From an uncultured Clostridia bacterium (GTDB lineage Bacteria; Bacillota; Clostridia; Christensenellales; UBA1242): a stretch of 24,425 bases of DNA. Where the stretch lies: the NCBI GenBank assembly GCA_937891595.1, contig CALATF010000065.1, forward strand, positions 1-24,425, given 5' to 3'. The position numbers were made by a program, and so were the translations under genes. The notes under the pieces are model-generated. The model searched no databases. It was not told the origin of the DNA and worked only from the letters and a program-made list of their open reading frames with translations. Of this stretch, positions 7,367 through 15,549 are shown piece by piece; position 1 is the first letter of the stretch, and each line of letters starts with the position of its first letter.

Positions 7367-9775
7367 TTAAAAGGTTTTTAAAATCAAAGAAACTTGATTA
7401 TAAAAATTAGAATTCCCTAAACTTGAAACGACCTTTTTATTTTCTTTTAATGTATATAATTCCATTTCACTTTCAATTTCAAAAATATTAAGTTCAATAA
7501 AAGTATATAAACAAAAAATAAATTGTTTAAAGTTTATTTTTTTATCTATATTAAACAAACTTTTAAATAAATCAATTTCATTATAAAAGCTAGCTTGCGT
7601 TGAAGCATAATTACTAAGCAATTTAAAATATTTTCCAAATAAATTTCTATCTGTTAATAAACCTTTAAAAATATCTTGGTCTACTTTTTTAAAACTTGGT
7701 ATAAAAAGTTTAGCATTTGTAACTTTAGCAATATTATTAATAAAACCTTTAGACAAAACAGGGTCCATAAAAATAATTTTCTTATAAGCTCCAAAATTTG
7801 AAAAGCTTGTTGGTGCTAAAACAACGCTATTTATTCCACTATTAGATATAACTTCAAACAAATAATGTTGAAATGCATTAAAATCTTCAATTATAGATAA
7901 AAACTCTGAATAACTTTCATAAGTAGAACAAACAAAAAGAGTACCAAACATTTCTTCTTTAGCTGTAGAAATTAAATTTAAAAGGCTATTTTTGTTATAA
8001 TTTTCACATCTTTTATTACCATTATCATTAAAATAAACTTGTTTTAGATATTCGCCATAAGTTATATCTTTATTTTTAAGCCTTTCTAACTTACCTGTTG
8101 TAATATTCTTAGCAACACCTTTTATATAACTTTTATTTTTATATTGACTAAGTTGAAATTCCATTTGAATTTGCTTGTAATTGCAATTTCTAAGTAGTGG
8201 CAAATATTTATACGAATTAAAAGCAACAATATTTAAATTCCTATTTGAAATATTTAAGTGGTTTGGATGTTTAGACATAGGAACAGCAGTTGCGTTATTA
8301 TCAAGAACTAAATTAAATATAGGTTTTGGGTTGCCACAGCCACATGGTTCTAATAAATTTAAATCTTTAATAAATTTAGGCGTAATTTGTTCACACTTAA
8401 TATCAAGGTCATAATTACTATAAGGAAGAAAATCTTTTGGGGAATAATGTTCAGCTAAATAACTATTAAGGCTTGTAATAAAATCTTTGAAGTTTTTTGT
8501 CTTAATAGTTAAACCAGCCGCCATTTTATGCCCGCCAAAGGCCTCTAAAACTTCTTTTAAACTAGATATTGCACTAAAAATATCTATATCATTTACACTT
8601 CTGGCACTACCCTTTAATTCGTCACCCACTTCAGATAATAATATAGTTGGTCTATTAAACTCATTAGCAACCTTTGCACTAACAATTCCTAAAATTCCAC
8701 TATCCCATTTTTTGCTATATAATACAATAGAATTATAGTTAGCAATATTTATTTTCGAAAGTCTTTCAATAACATCTTCATAAACCTTGTTACACAAAGA
8801 TTGACGTTCTAAGTTTAAGTTATTTAAATTTTCTATTGTATTTTTTAATAATATTTTATCATCTTTAATATAAAGTTTTAAGGCTACACTAGCATCGCCC
8901 ATACGTCCTGCAGCATTAATTTTTGGTGAAAGTTTAAAAGCGATGTCTGTTGAATTTAAATTACTATCAAGCTTATTATCTTTCATAAGCATTTTAATTC
9001 CAACTGGTAGATTTTTATCAAAATCTGCCATACCAAATTTAACAATGGCACGATTTTCGTCATTTAGAGGGACAATATCGGCTATTGTTGCAATAGCACA
9101 TATCCCTAAATATTTTTTTGCTTCTTCTAAACCACTTAAAGCTTGAACTACTTTAAATGCTACACCTGTTCCACACAAGTACTTAAAAGGATATTCTTGC
9201 TTATCCAACTTAGGATTTACAACAATAGTATTTGGAATAACATCTGGTATATCATGGTGGTCGGTTATAACTATATCAATATCCAAAGTTTTTGCAAACT
9301 CTACCTCTTCATAACAAGAAATACCGCAGTCTACAGTAATAATTAAAGACGGGTTATATTTTTCTTTAACATGCAAAATAGACTCTTTTGTAAGTCCATA
9401 ACCATCAACATATCTATTTGGCAAAAAATAGTCTACATAAAATTGAATACTTGCAAAATATTTAATTAATATTGCACTGGCACTAACTCCATCTACATCA
9501 TAATCACCAAATATTAATACTTTTTCGTTTTTATCTATAGCTTTTTTTATCCTCTTTACAAGCTTTTCCATACCCTTTAATAAAAATGGGTCATAAAAAT
9601 TTTCTTCTTTTGGGTTTAAAAAATTTTCTACTTGCTCTAAGGAAGTGTATCCCCTGGCAAACAATAAATCTACTACCATAGAAGATATATTATACTTGCT
9701 TGCTATTTTCTTTTTTTCTTTTACTAAAAAATCATTAGAATCTTCCATTCCAATTTCAATTTTATTCTTAACCAT
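7367..9775 (-). CDS. recJ: Single-stranded-DNA-specific exonuclease RecJ
   Basis: RecJ is a DHH-superfamily 5'-3' exonuclease on single-stranded DNA, acting in recombination and mismatch or base-excision repair. The motifs are intact: GDYDVDG (90-96), VDCG (148-151), TDHHD (171-175), ADIVPL (232-237) and GRMGDA (290-295) build the two-metal site, and GGHKMAAG (414-421) is the DHHA1 substrate motif. An OB-like region follows, then a long diverged C-terminal part (about 560-802) like the extension of Firmicute RecJ proteins. Of 802 residues, the start is the uncertain part: ATG 9775 has no ribosome-binding site and overlaps a TATAAT (9774-9779), while ATG 9748 (residue 10) is an alternative that would still keep every motif. 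It follows secF in the usual clostridial order but after a terminator and a 367-bp gap. Confidence 0.95.
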   Translation of the reverse strand: MVKNKIEIGMEDSNDFLVKEKKKIASKYNISSMVVDLLFARGYTSLEQVENFLNPKEENFYDPFLLKGMEKLVKRIKKAIDKNEKVLIFGDYDVDGVSASAILIKYFASIQFYVDYFLPNRYVDGYGLTKESILHVKEKYNPSLIITVDCGISCYEEVEFAKTLDIDIVITDHHDIPDVIPNTIVVNPKLDKQEYPFKYLCGTGVAFKVVQALSGLEEAKKYLGICAIATIADIVPLNDENRAIVKFGMADFDKNLPVGIKMLMKDNKLDSNLNSTDIAFKLSPKINAAGRMGDASVALKLYIKDDKILLKNTIENLNNLNLERQSLCNKVYEDVIERLSKINIANYNSIVLYSKKWDSGILGIVSAKVANEFNRPTILLSEVGDELKGSARSVNDIDIFSAISSLKEVLEAFGGHKMAAGLTIKTKNFKDFITSLNSYLAEHYSPKDFLPYSNYDLDIKCEQITPKFIKDLNLLEPCGCGNPKPIFNLVLDNNATAVPMSKHPNHLNISNRNLNIVAFNSYKYLPLLRNCNYKQIQMEFQLSQYKNKSYIKGVAKNITTGKLERLKNKDITYGEYLKQVYFNDNGNKRCENYNKNSLLNLISTAKEEMFGTLFVCSTYESYSEFLSIIEDFNAFQHYLFEVISNSGINSVVLAPTSFSNFGAYKKIIFMDPVLSKGFINNIAKVTNAKLFIPSFKKVDQDIFKGLLTDRNLFGKYFKLLSNYASTQASFYNEIDLFKSLFNIDKKINFKQFIFCLYTFIELNIFEIESEMELYTLKENKKVVSSLGNSNFYNQVSLILKTF

Positions 9776-10142
9776 TATATAACTTTAAAAGATGCGAAAT
9801 TACCTCATCTTCTTTACACGTTTAATACTAAAAATATAAAGTTCGCCCCCTTATAAAAAACAAACTTTAATTCAACTACCTTCTTTATAATTAATTGATA
9901 AAACTTAAAAACACAAACTTAAAAATATAAACACAACACTAAATTATTTTTTCAATAATTAATAAACAGGTAGTTAAACTTAAACGCTAATTTCCTTTTT
10001 ATTAAATTTTTTATTATTTCTTAATTAGTTTAACACAAAATAATTTTATTAGAAAGGTTTTTTTATATTTTTATTAAAATTTATTAAAAATTTATATTAA
10101 AACAAAAAAAATATCCTTAGACATCTAAGGATATTTATATTA
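9776..10142. other. Gene-free 367-bp region upstream of recJ, with possible leader RNA structure
   Basis: No coding frame is convincing here. Apart from the secF terminator at the right end, the DNA is extremely A+T-rich. On the minus strand, TTTAACTACCT (about 9968-9978) could pair with AGGTAGTTGAA (about 9871-9881, one G-T pair). A second stem, AAAGTTTG with CGAACTTT, encloses TTATAAGGGGG and is followed by ATATTTTTAG, resembling a weak terminator or attenuator before recJ. A TATAAT at 9774-9779 overlaps the annotated recJ ATG. Whether a functional RNA or only a leader is made is unknown. Confidence 0.35.
10104..10136 (-). terminator. secF terminator
   Basis: A perfect 12-bp stem, AAATATCCTTAG and CTAAGGATATTT, with a 4-nt ACAT loop, is followed on the minus strand by TTTTTTT. 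It starts right after the secF stop. Confidence 0.92.
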
Positions 10143-11261
10143 TTAATTTTCTTTATTTTCTTCTATAACAACTTCTTCAGCTGATGAATCATTGATATTT
10201 TCTTCAATTACTATTTCTTCTGCACTTTTATCATCTTCATTAACAGAAAAGGCAGGTTTTAACAATTCTCTTTTTTTGTTTATTGTAGCCCAAAATGCTG
10301 GAACTACAAATAAATGAGTTGCACCTGTAACAGCAATTCCAACAAAAGCAATTAATGATAAATGTAAAACATTTAAAACAGCAAACAAACCAACTATTAA
10401 AGTAACAATTAATGCACAACTATTAACTAATATAGTTTTTAATAAATTATGCTTAACAACAATACTAGCTAAATCATAATTAGTTTTATCTGTAAGAGCA
10501 GGATTCTTTAAACATTCTTTAATTTTGAATAAGAAACTAGCAGTAGAATAAACACTAATAAATAATACAAGACCAAGTAAAGCAAAGAAATATGTGTTTA
10601 TTTCAATTCTTGCAAGCAATACAAAAGCTGTAGTTAAAACAATGTTTACAATACCAGCAAATACAATGGTTAACCCGCCTACTGTTTTAAACCTAATTAA
10701 AGCATAAATCATAGCAATAATTAAAGCAAATAACAAAGTAGAGATTGTTGAAATAACAGCATTAACATTAATTAAACTTTCTAGGCTTGTTGTTTGTTTT
10801 GTAATATCAAACAAACTATATTCGTCATCAGTTAAAATTTTAAATTCTTCGCCTTTTTCAACTAATTGATTGTAATGATCTGAAGTATTAAATTGTTTGT
10901 TTACATCAAACCTAATATCTTCTATTTTACTTTCATCTTTATCTTTAAAAGTAACAACAAAGCGTTTTTCATATCCTTCGCCTTGAACTTGGAAAGAATT
11001 AATTTTTACATCATAATCAGCTAAAATATCTTTTAACTCATTTGCTTTTTCATTTAAACCTTTATCTGTTTGAATTTGTGCATCATATGGAAATTCCACA
11101 ACTAATTGTGTTCCACCAGTAAAGTCTAAACCTTTATTAAAACCAAACACACCCCAGAAAACACCAGCAATTAAAACAACAATAAGCATTGCAATAAGGC
11201 TTGGTTTAAAATATTTTAAAAAGTCAAATTTAATATCTTTAAGGGACTTTCTAGATTTCAT
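10143..11261 (-). CDS. secF: Protein translocase subunit SecF (diverged)
   Basis: SecF works with SecD and YajC in the membrane and helps pull exported proteins through SecYEG, using the proton gradient in well-studied examples. An N-terminal helix (about 20-40) is followed by the family motif KGLDFTGGTQLVVEF (43-57), an extracytoplasmic P4-like domain, and five helices between about 167 and 325. Striking change: where family members have a conserved Asp (E. coli D213, in the YSLNDS segment), this protein has S239 in FISVYSTASF, and the functional Arg (E. coli R247) is K275. The C-terminal tail is an acidic near-duplicate repeat (AEEIVIEEN and AEEVVIEEN). The gene overlaps secD by 11 bp, so translation is coupled. 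Confidence 0.93.
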   Translation of the reverse strand: MKSRKSLKDIKFDFLKYFKPSLIAMLIVVLIAGVFWGVFGFNKGLDFTGGTQLVVEFPYDAQIQTDKGLNEKANELKDILADYDVKINSFQVQGEGYEKRFVVTFKDKDESKIEDIRFDVNKQFNTSDHYNQLVEKGEEFKILTDDEYSLFDITKQTTSLESLINVNAVISTISTLLFALIIAMIYALIRFKTVGGLTIVFAGIVNIVLTTAFVLLARIEINTYFFALLGLVLFISVYSTASFLFKIKECLKNPALTDKTNYDLASIVVKHNLLKTILVNSCALIVTLIVGLFAVLNVLHLSLIAFVGIAVTGATHLFVVPAFWATINKKRELLKPAFSVNEDDKSAEEIVIEENINDSSAEEVVIEENKEN

Positions 11262-12579
11262 TTTTTGAGCCCTCCCTTTTTAGACTATATAATTTTTTAT
11301 TTGTACTATTTATAGGTAAGTAAATTTTGCATAACCCACGAAGAACAACAAAAAGTGTAAAATAGTTAACAAACAAACCAACAAAAACATTAACAGCAAT
11401 AGTTTTAAGTGGTGTAAATCCAACAATGAAAAATACTGCTGCAAGAATTAATACAAATACATATTTTTCAAGTGTTATTAGTAAATTCTTTTTAAAACCA
11501 GACATAACACTATTTGGTATTTTTTTACCTGAAGAATACTCAATTCTAATTTTTTCAAATATTGTAATAATTCCTGAAACTAATAAAACATAAGTAGCAA
11601 GAACACCAAGTACACCATTCATATCCATTAAAACAAGTGGAATAGATTGTAATAAGAAAGAATAAACTACTGTAAATATTGCCATAGACAAGCAAGCTAA
11701 AGCACCTAAAACTTTATATCTAACACAAAAGAAGACAAAAGTTGCAACAACAATTAAACTTAAAGCAGTAAGAAGCAATGCTGATTGATTTCCAAAGAAA
11801 GAACCATTAGAACTATTTAAGCCAGCAGAAATAGTATCGCTAATTACTTGGTTAAAAAGCATAGGTTTAGCAAGAACAGAAAATTGAACACTTAAAGCTT
11901 CTGCCGCTTGTTGATTAGTTGCAGTAAGAGTTAAGTTTGAAACACCATTTGTAATATCAAAGCCTTCGGAATTATACAACTGACCGTCAACAAATACATA
12001 AAGTTTTCCGTCACCCTCACCATTTGCAATTTTTGTTGTTAATTCTTTAAATTTTGTTTTACCTTCTTCAGTAAAGTTGATAGAAACATACCATTGATTG
12101 CTATAACCAAAAGTGCTTGATTCTAAATACTCGCCACTAACATATCCTTCAGCTTTAGCATCGCTACTACTGCTACTAAAATAAACGCCTTCAGTAGTTC
12201 CAAGTAAACTTAAAATGTCCACATTATATGCAGAATATTTATTTACTACATTTTTATAACTAGCATTAGAAATTTCTACTCTAATGTTATTATTGTGTTT
12301 AGTAATGTTAAAACCAAGGCTACTTAATGAAGAATTTAATCTAGCAATAGTTGTATCTACCTTATTTTCAAGGTCATAGCCAGCTAAAGTATCATCATAT
12401 GGTTCATAAACTGCTAAAACGCCACCATTGATATCATAGCCATAATTAATTGCGTTAAAAAACCCTTTAAATGTAGTGTTAGTTGTAGGAATAACAAAAC
12501 TAAAGAAAGTTAAAAACAAACCTATTAAAGTTAAAACAGAAATTATGCAAAGTTTAACTATACTTCTTTTTTTGGTCAT
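11251..12579 (-). CDS. secD: Protein translocase subunit SecD (diverged)
   Basis: SecD partner of SecF. It has an N-terminal helix (about 8-30), a YDINGGV motif (48-54) matching the SecD D-x-x-GG signature, a large extracytoplasmic P1 domain to about residue 265, and five C-terminal helices ending in GLFVNYFTLFVVLRGL. The segment normally reading G-M-A-V-D-A-N-V-L-I-F-E-R-I-R is VLLVSGIITIFEKIR (331-345). The IFE(K/R)IR end is kept, but the proton-coupling Asp (E. coli D519) is S335. At 442 residues it is near the usual Firmicute SecD length. It has its own consensus-like promoter and a GGAG site before the ATG. SecF shows the same Asp-to-Ser change. Confidence 0.92.
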   Translation of the reverse strand: MTKKRSIVKLCIISVLTLIGLFLTFFSFVIPTTNTTFKGFFNAINYGYDINGGVLAVYEPYDDTLAGYDLENKVDTTIARLNSSLSSLGFNITKHNNNIRVEISNASYKNVVNKYSAYNVDILSLLGTTEGVYFSSSSSDAKAEGYVSGEYLESSTFGYSNQWYVSINFTEEGKTKFKELTTKIANGEGDGKLYVFVDGQLYNSEGFDITNGVSNLTLTATNQQAAEALSVQFSVLAKPMLFNQVISDTISAGLNSSNGSFFGNQSALLLTALSLIVVATFVFFCVRYKVLGALACLSMAIFTVVYSFLLQSIPLVLMDMNGVLGVLATYVLLVSGIITIFEKIRIEYSSGKKIPNSVMSGFKKNLLITLEKYVFVLILAAVFFIVGFTPLKTIAVNVFVGLFVNYFTLFVVLRGLCKIYLPINSTNKKLYSLKREGSKNEI

Positions 12580-12609
12580 TATATCCGTACTCCTCTCAAT
12601 ATGCGTTTT

Positions 12610-12638
12610 ATTATATAAAAAAAGAACAATTAAGTCAA
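12610..12638 (-). promoter_or_regulatory. secDF promoter
   Basis: TTGACT (minus strand, 12633-12638), 17-bp spacer, perfect TATAAT (12610-12615). The start near 12603 gives a leader of about 24 nt with AGAGGAG. Confidence 0.85.
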
Positions 12639-12695
12639 TTATAATTTTTTATTAATGATTTTATTTAATTTTATTCTTAACAATTAAATAATAAT

Positions 12696-12734
12696 AAAAA
12701 AATAGTTAATAATTCTTTTGAAAATTATTAACTA
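12696..12734 (-). terminator. Terminator of the TIGR04086-like gene
   Basis: A perfect 12-bp stem, TAGTTAATAATT (12703-12714) with AATTATTAACTA (12723-12734), and an 8-nt loop, followed on the minus strand by seven Ts. The stem is A/T-rich but long. Confidence 0.75.
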
Positions 12735-12791
12735 CATTTTAAAAAATATAAACAAAAATATTCTATTATACAAAACAATTAATTTTAAATA

Positions 12792-13178
12792 TTATTTTTT
12801 CGAATTTACAAATATAACTCCACTAATAAGTCCAACCACTCCTGAAAATAACATGTCATACACAATGCTAAGCCCAAAACTAAAAGAAGCTACAAGTATA
12901 GAAAATAATAAATAAGAGGATAACGTATAAATAACGCCAACAATACTACCCTTAATTAATCCTTTAGTTTTATCTTTTTTTAAAGTAACCATAACACCTA
13001 ATAAAACACTTAATACTTTAATAATTTGATTTACAATTTTAATTGTTAAATCATTAAGCGATAAAAATCTTAAAATAACCGCAAAAACAAGTATTCCTAT
13101 AACTGAAACACTTAACGCAATTAAGCAACCCTTAACAACTTGAGGAATTGTGTTTTTTCTTACTAAAACTTTATCCAT
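12792..13178 (-). CDS. Small integral membrane protein, TIGR04086-like
   Basis: This protein of 128 residues has four hydrophobic segments (about 14-38, 47-66, 74-98, 104-124) separated by short basic loops. Its position between yajC and secD is the characteristic location of the clostridial TIGR04086 membrane protein family, whose function is not established; an accessory role near the Sec complex is only a guess from neighbourhood. I chose ATG 13178 because it has AGGAG at good spacing and gives a protein starting with a short basic segment. The frame is open to 13211, but that earlier start has no ribosome-binding site. It has a terminator on both sides (13272-13309 upstream, from yajC, and 12696-12734 downstream), so it seems to be its own unit; no clear promoter was found. 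Confidence 0.78.
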   Translation of the reverse strand: MDKVLVRKNTIPQVVKGCLIALSVSVIGILVFAVILRFLSLNDLTIKIVNQIIKVLSVLLGVMVTLKKDKTKGLIKGSIVGVIYTLSSYLLFSILVASFSFGLSIVYDMLFSGVVGLISGVIFVNSKK

Positions 13179-13271
13179 ACTTTGCACTCCTAATTTTAAC
13201 CTATATAACAAAATATGAATATCAAATTTAATTTATGACTTTTTTGAAATACTAAATTAACTAATAACACT

Positions 13272-13309
13272 AAAAAACGAATAAAGTTTTGCACAACCTT
13301 ATTCGTTTT
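13272..13309 (-). terminator. yajC terminator
   Basis: A perfect 11-bp stem, AAAACGAATAA (13274-13284) with TTATTCGTTTT (13299-13309), and a 14-nt loop, followed on the minus strand by a T run. It directly follows the yajC stop. Confidence 0.88.
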
Positions 13310-13316
13310 AAATTAA

Positions 13317-13838
13317 TTATTTATTTTCTTCTTTAGTAACAGTTGTTTTAGTAGCAGTTTTCTTTTTTGTTGTTTTCTTTGGTTTTTCTTCTTGTTTATT
13401 TTCTTGTGCTACAACTTCTTCTTTTTCTTCTGCTTTAAAATTTTCTTTTAAAATTTCTTCCTTTAATTCTTTACTTTCTTCAGGGTCAATAACATTACCA
13501 TCTGCATCAAGAACCAAATCTTTTTTCATATCAACACCAGCAATAGCACGAGAATCAATAGCCATATAACCAACATTTTTTCCTTCATCATCACCCGTTT
13601 TAATAACTACAACTCTGCCCATATCTGTTTCTTTCATAGAAACAATTTCACCATAAACACCAAAGCTGGTATAAATTTTATCACCTTTTTTTAGTTCATT
13701 AAGCATTTTCATAGCTTCTTCTTGTGCTTTCTTACGGCTTTTAGAACCAAGTACATAATATAAAACAAGAAAACCTATTAAAACTGCAATACCTATAATT
13801 GAACCAACATTTTCAGCAGCTCCTAATAAATTAAACAT
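13317..13838 (-). CDS. yajC: Sec translocon accessory subunit YajC, with a long charged tail
   Basis: YajC is a single-pass membrane protein that associates with SecDF. It has one helix (about 11-31), the basic SRKKAQEE segment after it, and the conserved soluble core with LKKGDKIYTSFGVYGEIV (49-66) and a following beta-rich region up to about 110. At 173 residues it is much longer than usual (about 90-120): residues 112-173 form an acidic then Lys/Thr-rich low-complexity tail, predicted disordered and cytosolic. Start ATG 13838 has AAGGAG. It has an extended -10 promoter and its own terminator, so it is not co-transcribed with secDF here, although the gene order tgt-yajC-(TIGR04086)-secDF is preserved. 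Confidence 0.92.
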   Translation of the reverse strand: MFNLLGAAENVGSIIGIAVLIGFLVLYYVLGSKSRKKAQEEAMKMLNELKKGDKIYTSFGVYGEIVSMKETDMGRVVVIKTGDDEGKNVGYMAIDSRAIAGVDMKKDLVLDADGNVIDPEESKELKEEILKENFKAEEKEEVVAQENKQEEKPKKTTKKKTATKTTVTKEENK

Positions 13839-13876
13839 ACAAATCTCCTTTTATTTAATAAAAAATTACAAATGAT

Positions 13877-13904
13877 ATTATATCAAAAAAACAATTTATA
13901 GCAA
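13877..13904 (-). promoter_or_regulatory. yajC promoter
   Basis: Perfect TATAAT (minus strand, 13877-13882) with a TGA extension (TGATATAAT), and TTGCTA at 13899-13904, 16 bp away. The start near 13870 gives a leader of about 32 nt. Confidence 0.75.
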
Positions 13905-14048
13905 ACAAAATTTCATTTAAAACAAACTTAATTTGTTGTTTTTTGTTAATAAATTCAATTAAACTTTTAATTTAAAATAACATATTTTAATAGACAATAA
14001 ACACGTTCTATAAAAATTAATATATTTCAAAATTAAAAAAGATGTTAA

Positions 14049-15164
14049 TTAATCTTTATATTTTTCATAAAACTCTTTTCTAAAATCTAAAAATCTATCT
14101 TCGTTAATAGCTTTTCTTATATCGCTCATAAGTTTTATTAAAAATCTTAAGTTATGTTTACTTAAAAGTCTTGCACCCAAAATTTCATTAGTATTTACTA
14201 AATGTCTTAAATATGCTTTTGTATAATTTCTGCAACACTCACAATCGCATTCATCATCAAGCGGGGTAAAATCTTCTTTATATTTTGCATTTTTTACAAC
14301 CACTTTACCTTTGCTTGTAAACGCCGTACCATTTCTTGCAATTCGAGTAGCAAGAACACAGTCAAACATATCAACGCCTCTAAGAACACCTTCTATTAAG
14401 CAATCTGGGCTACCAACACCCATTAAATAATGAGGACTATCTGGTGGAAGCTTATCTTTTAAAACATCAAGTATTTCATACATTTTTTCTTTTGGCTCAC
14501 CAACAGATAAACCTCCTATAGCAATACCGCACCTTACATAAGGTTTTGCAAGTTCTAAACTTTTAACCCTTAAATCTGGGTAAACATTACCTTGAACTAT
14601 AGGAAACAACATTTGCTTTTCATTCTTTTGAACATCATAACATCTTTTAAGCCATAAATTAGTTCTTTCTAAGGCTTTTTTACTATCTTCGTAAGATGTA
14701 CCATATTCAGTACAAACATCAAGTTGCATTATAATATCTGACCCTAAATCATTTTGAATTTTCATACATTTTTCAGGTGTCATCATATGTTTTTCACCAT
14801 TTAAGTGAGATTTAAACTCTGCCCCATCATCTGTAACTTTTCTAAAATCAGATAATGAAAAAACTTGAAAACCGCCAGAATCCGTTAATATAGGCTTTTT
14901 CCAGTTCATAAATGTATGTAATCCGCCTGCTTTTCTTATAAGTTCATTACCCGGCCTTAAATAAAGATGATATGTATTAGACAATATAATTTGAGCTTCA
15001 ATATCATACAAATCTTCAGGTGTTAAACTTTTAACAGTCGCCTGAGTCCCAACCGGCATATAAATAGGAGTTTGTATTTCACCATGTGGTGTTTTAAAAA
15101 TTCCTGTTCTTGCCCCACTTTGTTTACAAACGTGTGTTGTAATAAAACTAAATTCTTCTGCCAA
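14049..15164 (-). CDS. tgt: Queuine tRNA-ribosyltransferase (tRNA-guanine transglycosylase)
   Basis: Tgt swaps guanine 34 of GUN-anticodon tRNAs for preQ1 in bacteria, the step before QueA. Visible features: TDSGGFQVFSL with base D95 (94-104), QGN and GGLSVGE binding segments (191-193, 217-223), the nucleophile D268 in GVDMFDCVLATRIARNG, and the zinc site C306, C308, C311, H337 (CDCECC with a downstream HNLR). The length of 371 is normal. The start is TTG at 15164, not ATG: it has an AAAGGA site about 11 nt away and gives the expected N-terminus, and there is no in-frame ATG until residue 36. queA lies about 7.6 kb away on the same strand, beyond the inserted polyamine and LuxR genes; normally the two adjoin. 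Confidence 0.97.
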   Translation of the reverse strand: MAEEFSFITTHVCKQSGARTGIFKTPHGEIQTPIYMPVGTQATVKSLTPEDLYDIEAQIILSNTYHLYLRPGNELIRKAGGLHTFMNWKKPILTDSGGFQVFSLSDFRKVTDDGAEFKSHLNGEKHMMTPEKCMKIQNDLGSDIIMQLDVCTEYGTSYEDSKKALERTNLWLKRCYDVQKNEKQMLFPIVQGNVYPDLRVKSLELAKPYVRCGIAIGGLSVGEPKEKMYEILDVLKDKLPPDSPHYLMGVGSPDCLIEGVLRGVDMFDCVLATRIARNGTAFTSKGKVVVKNAKYKEDFTPLDDECDCECCRNYTKAYLRHLVNTNEILGARLLSKHNLRFLIKLMSDIRKAINEDRFLDFRKEFYEKYKD

Positions 15165-15194
15165 CTTTATATATTTCCTTTTAAGTTTTCTATG

Positions 15195-15203
15195 ATAATA
15201 TCA
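15195..15203 (-). promoter_or_regulatory. tgt promoter (extended -10)
   Basis: TGATATTAT (minus strand) gives a TGn extension plus TATTAT (15195-15200). The -35 is weak (TTTAAA 17 bp away). It lies 31 bp before the TTG start. Confidence 0.5.
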
Positions 15204-15405
15204 CAATTAAAAACTTTTTTAAAGTGTTTTTAACAAACAACTTTTCTTCTATTTCTTTAATAACAATTTTTCATTCAAAAAATATAATTAATAAAAAATC
15301 GTAAAACCTTATATCAAAACTCAAATAAATATAATATATAAAATTTTAATTTATATTAATGTCTTATTTATATAGCAAATTTTTAAAAAATTTTTAATAA
15401 TAGTA
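15204..15405. other. A+T-rich divergent intergenic region between tgt and the polyamine operon
   Basis: No gene is seen between the two divergent promoters. The right end carries A and T tracts (AAATTTTTAAAAAATTTTT at about 15378-15396) directly upstream of the TTGACA at 15406, the place and composition of an UP element. No queuosine (preQ1) riboswitch-like structure was recognised before tgt. Confidence 0.4.
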
Positions 15406-15434
15406 TTGACATACTTTTTAGCATAATATATAAT
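15406..15434 (+). promoter_or_regulatory. Perfect consensus promoter of the polyamine operon
   Basis: TTGACA (15406-15411), exactly 17 bp, then TATAAT (15429-15434), preceded by A/T tracts. The start near 15441 falls inside the operator repeats at 15439-15478. A full consensus core implies strong basal transcription that would need repression. Confidence 0.9.
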
Positions 15435-15438
15435 ACCA

Positions 15439-15478
15439 AAGTTTAGAGATTTTAAACTTAAAGTTTAATAAAAACTTA
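15439..15478 (+). promoter_or_regulatory. Candidate operator: alternating AAGTTTA/TAAACTT half-sites
   Basis: Half-sites AAGTTTA (15439-15445), TAAACTT (15453-15459), AAGTTTA (15461-15467) and a partial AAACTTA (15472-15478). The middle two form the palindrome TTAAACTT-A-AAGTTTAA (15452-15468). They sit on the predicted transcription start of the operon whose first gene is an XRE-cupin regulator, the normal arrangement for autorepression. Binding by that protein is inferred. Confidence 0.6.
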
Positions 15479-15525
15479 CTAACCTGCGTTTGTTTTTTAT
15501 CAAAAAAATGTGATTAGTAAGTTTT
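15471..15525 (+). promoter_or_regulatory. Long 5' leader hairpin of the polyamine operon
   Basis: A perfect 12-bp stem, AAAACTTACTAA (15471-15482) with TTAGTAAGTTTT (15514-15525), holds a 31-nt loop that includes a T6/A6 inner helix. It is followed by ATTTTAATT and then the AAAGGAAA ribosome-binding site at 15536-15543. It could act as an attenuator or mRNA stabiliser. In the opposite direction it is followed by TTTTTATT and could stop antisense transcripts. Confidence 0.5.
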
Positions 15526-15549
15526 ATTTTAATTAAAAAGGAAAAAGTC

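Noticed and set aside
13179..13211. Upstream start for the TIGR04086-like gene at 13211
   Set aside because: No ribosome-binding site at 13211, while ATG 13178 has AGGAG at proper spacing.
15165..15405. preQ1 riboswitch before tgt
   Set aside because: I looked for a compact C-rich/A-rich pseudoknot leader; the tgt leader is short (about 24 nt) and A+T-only, with no such element.
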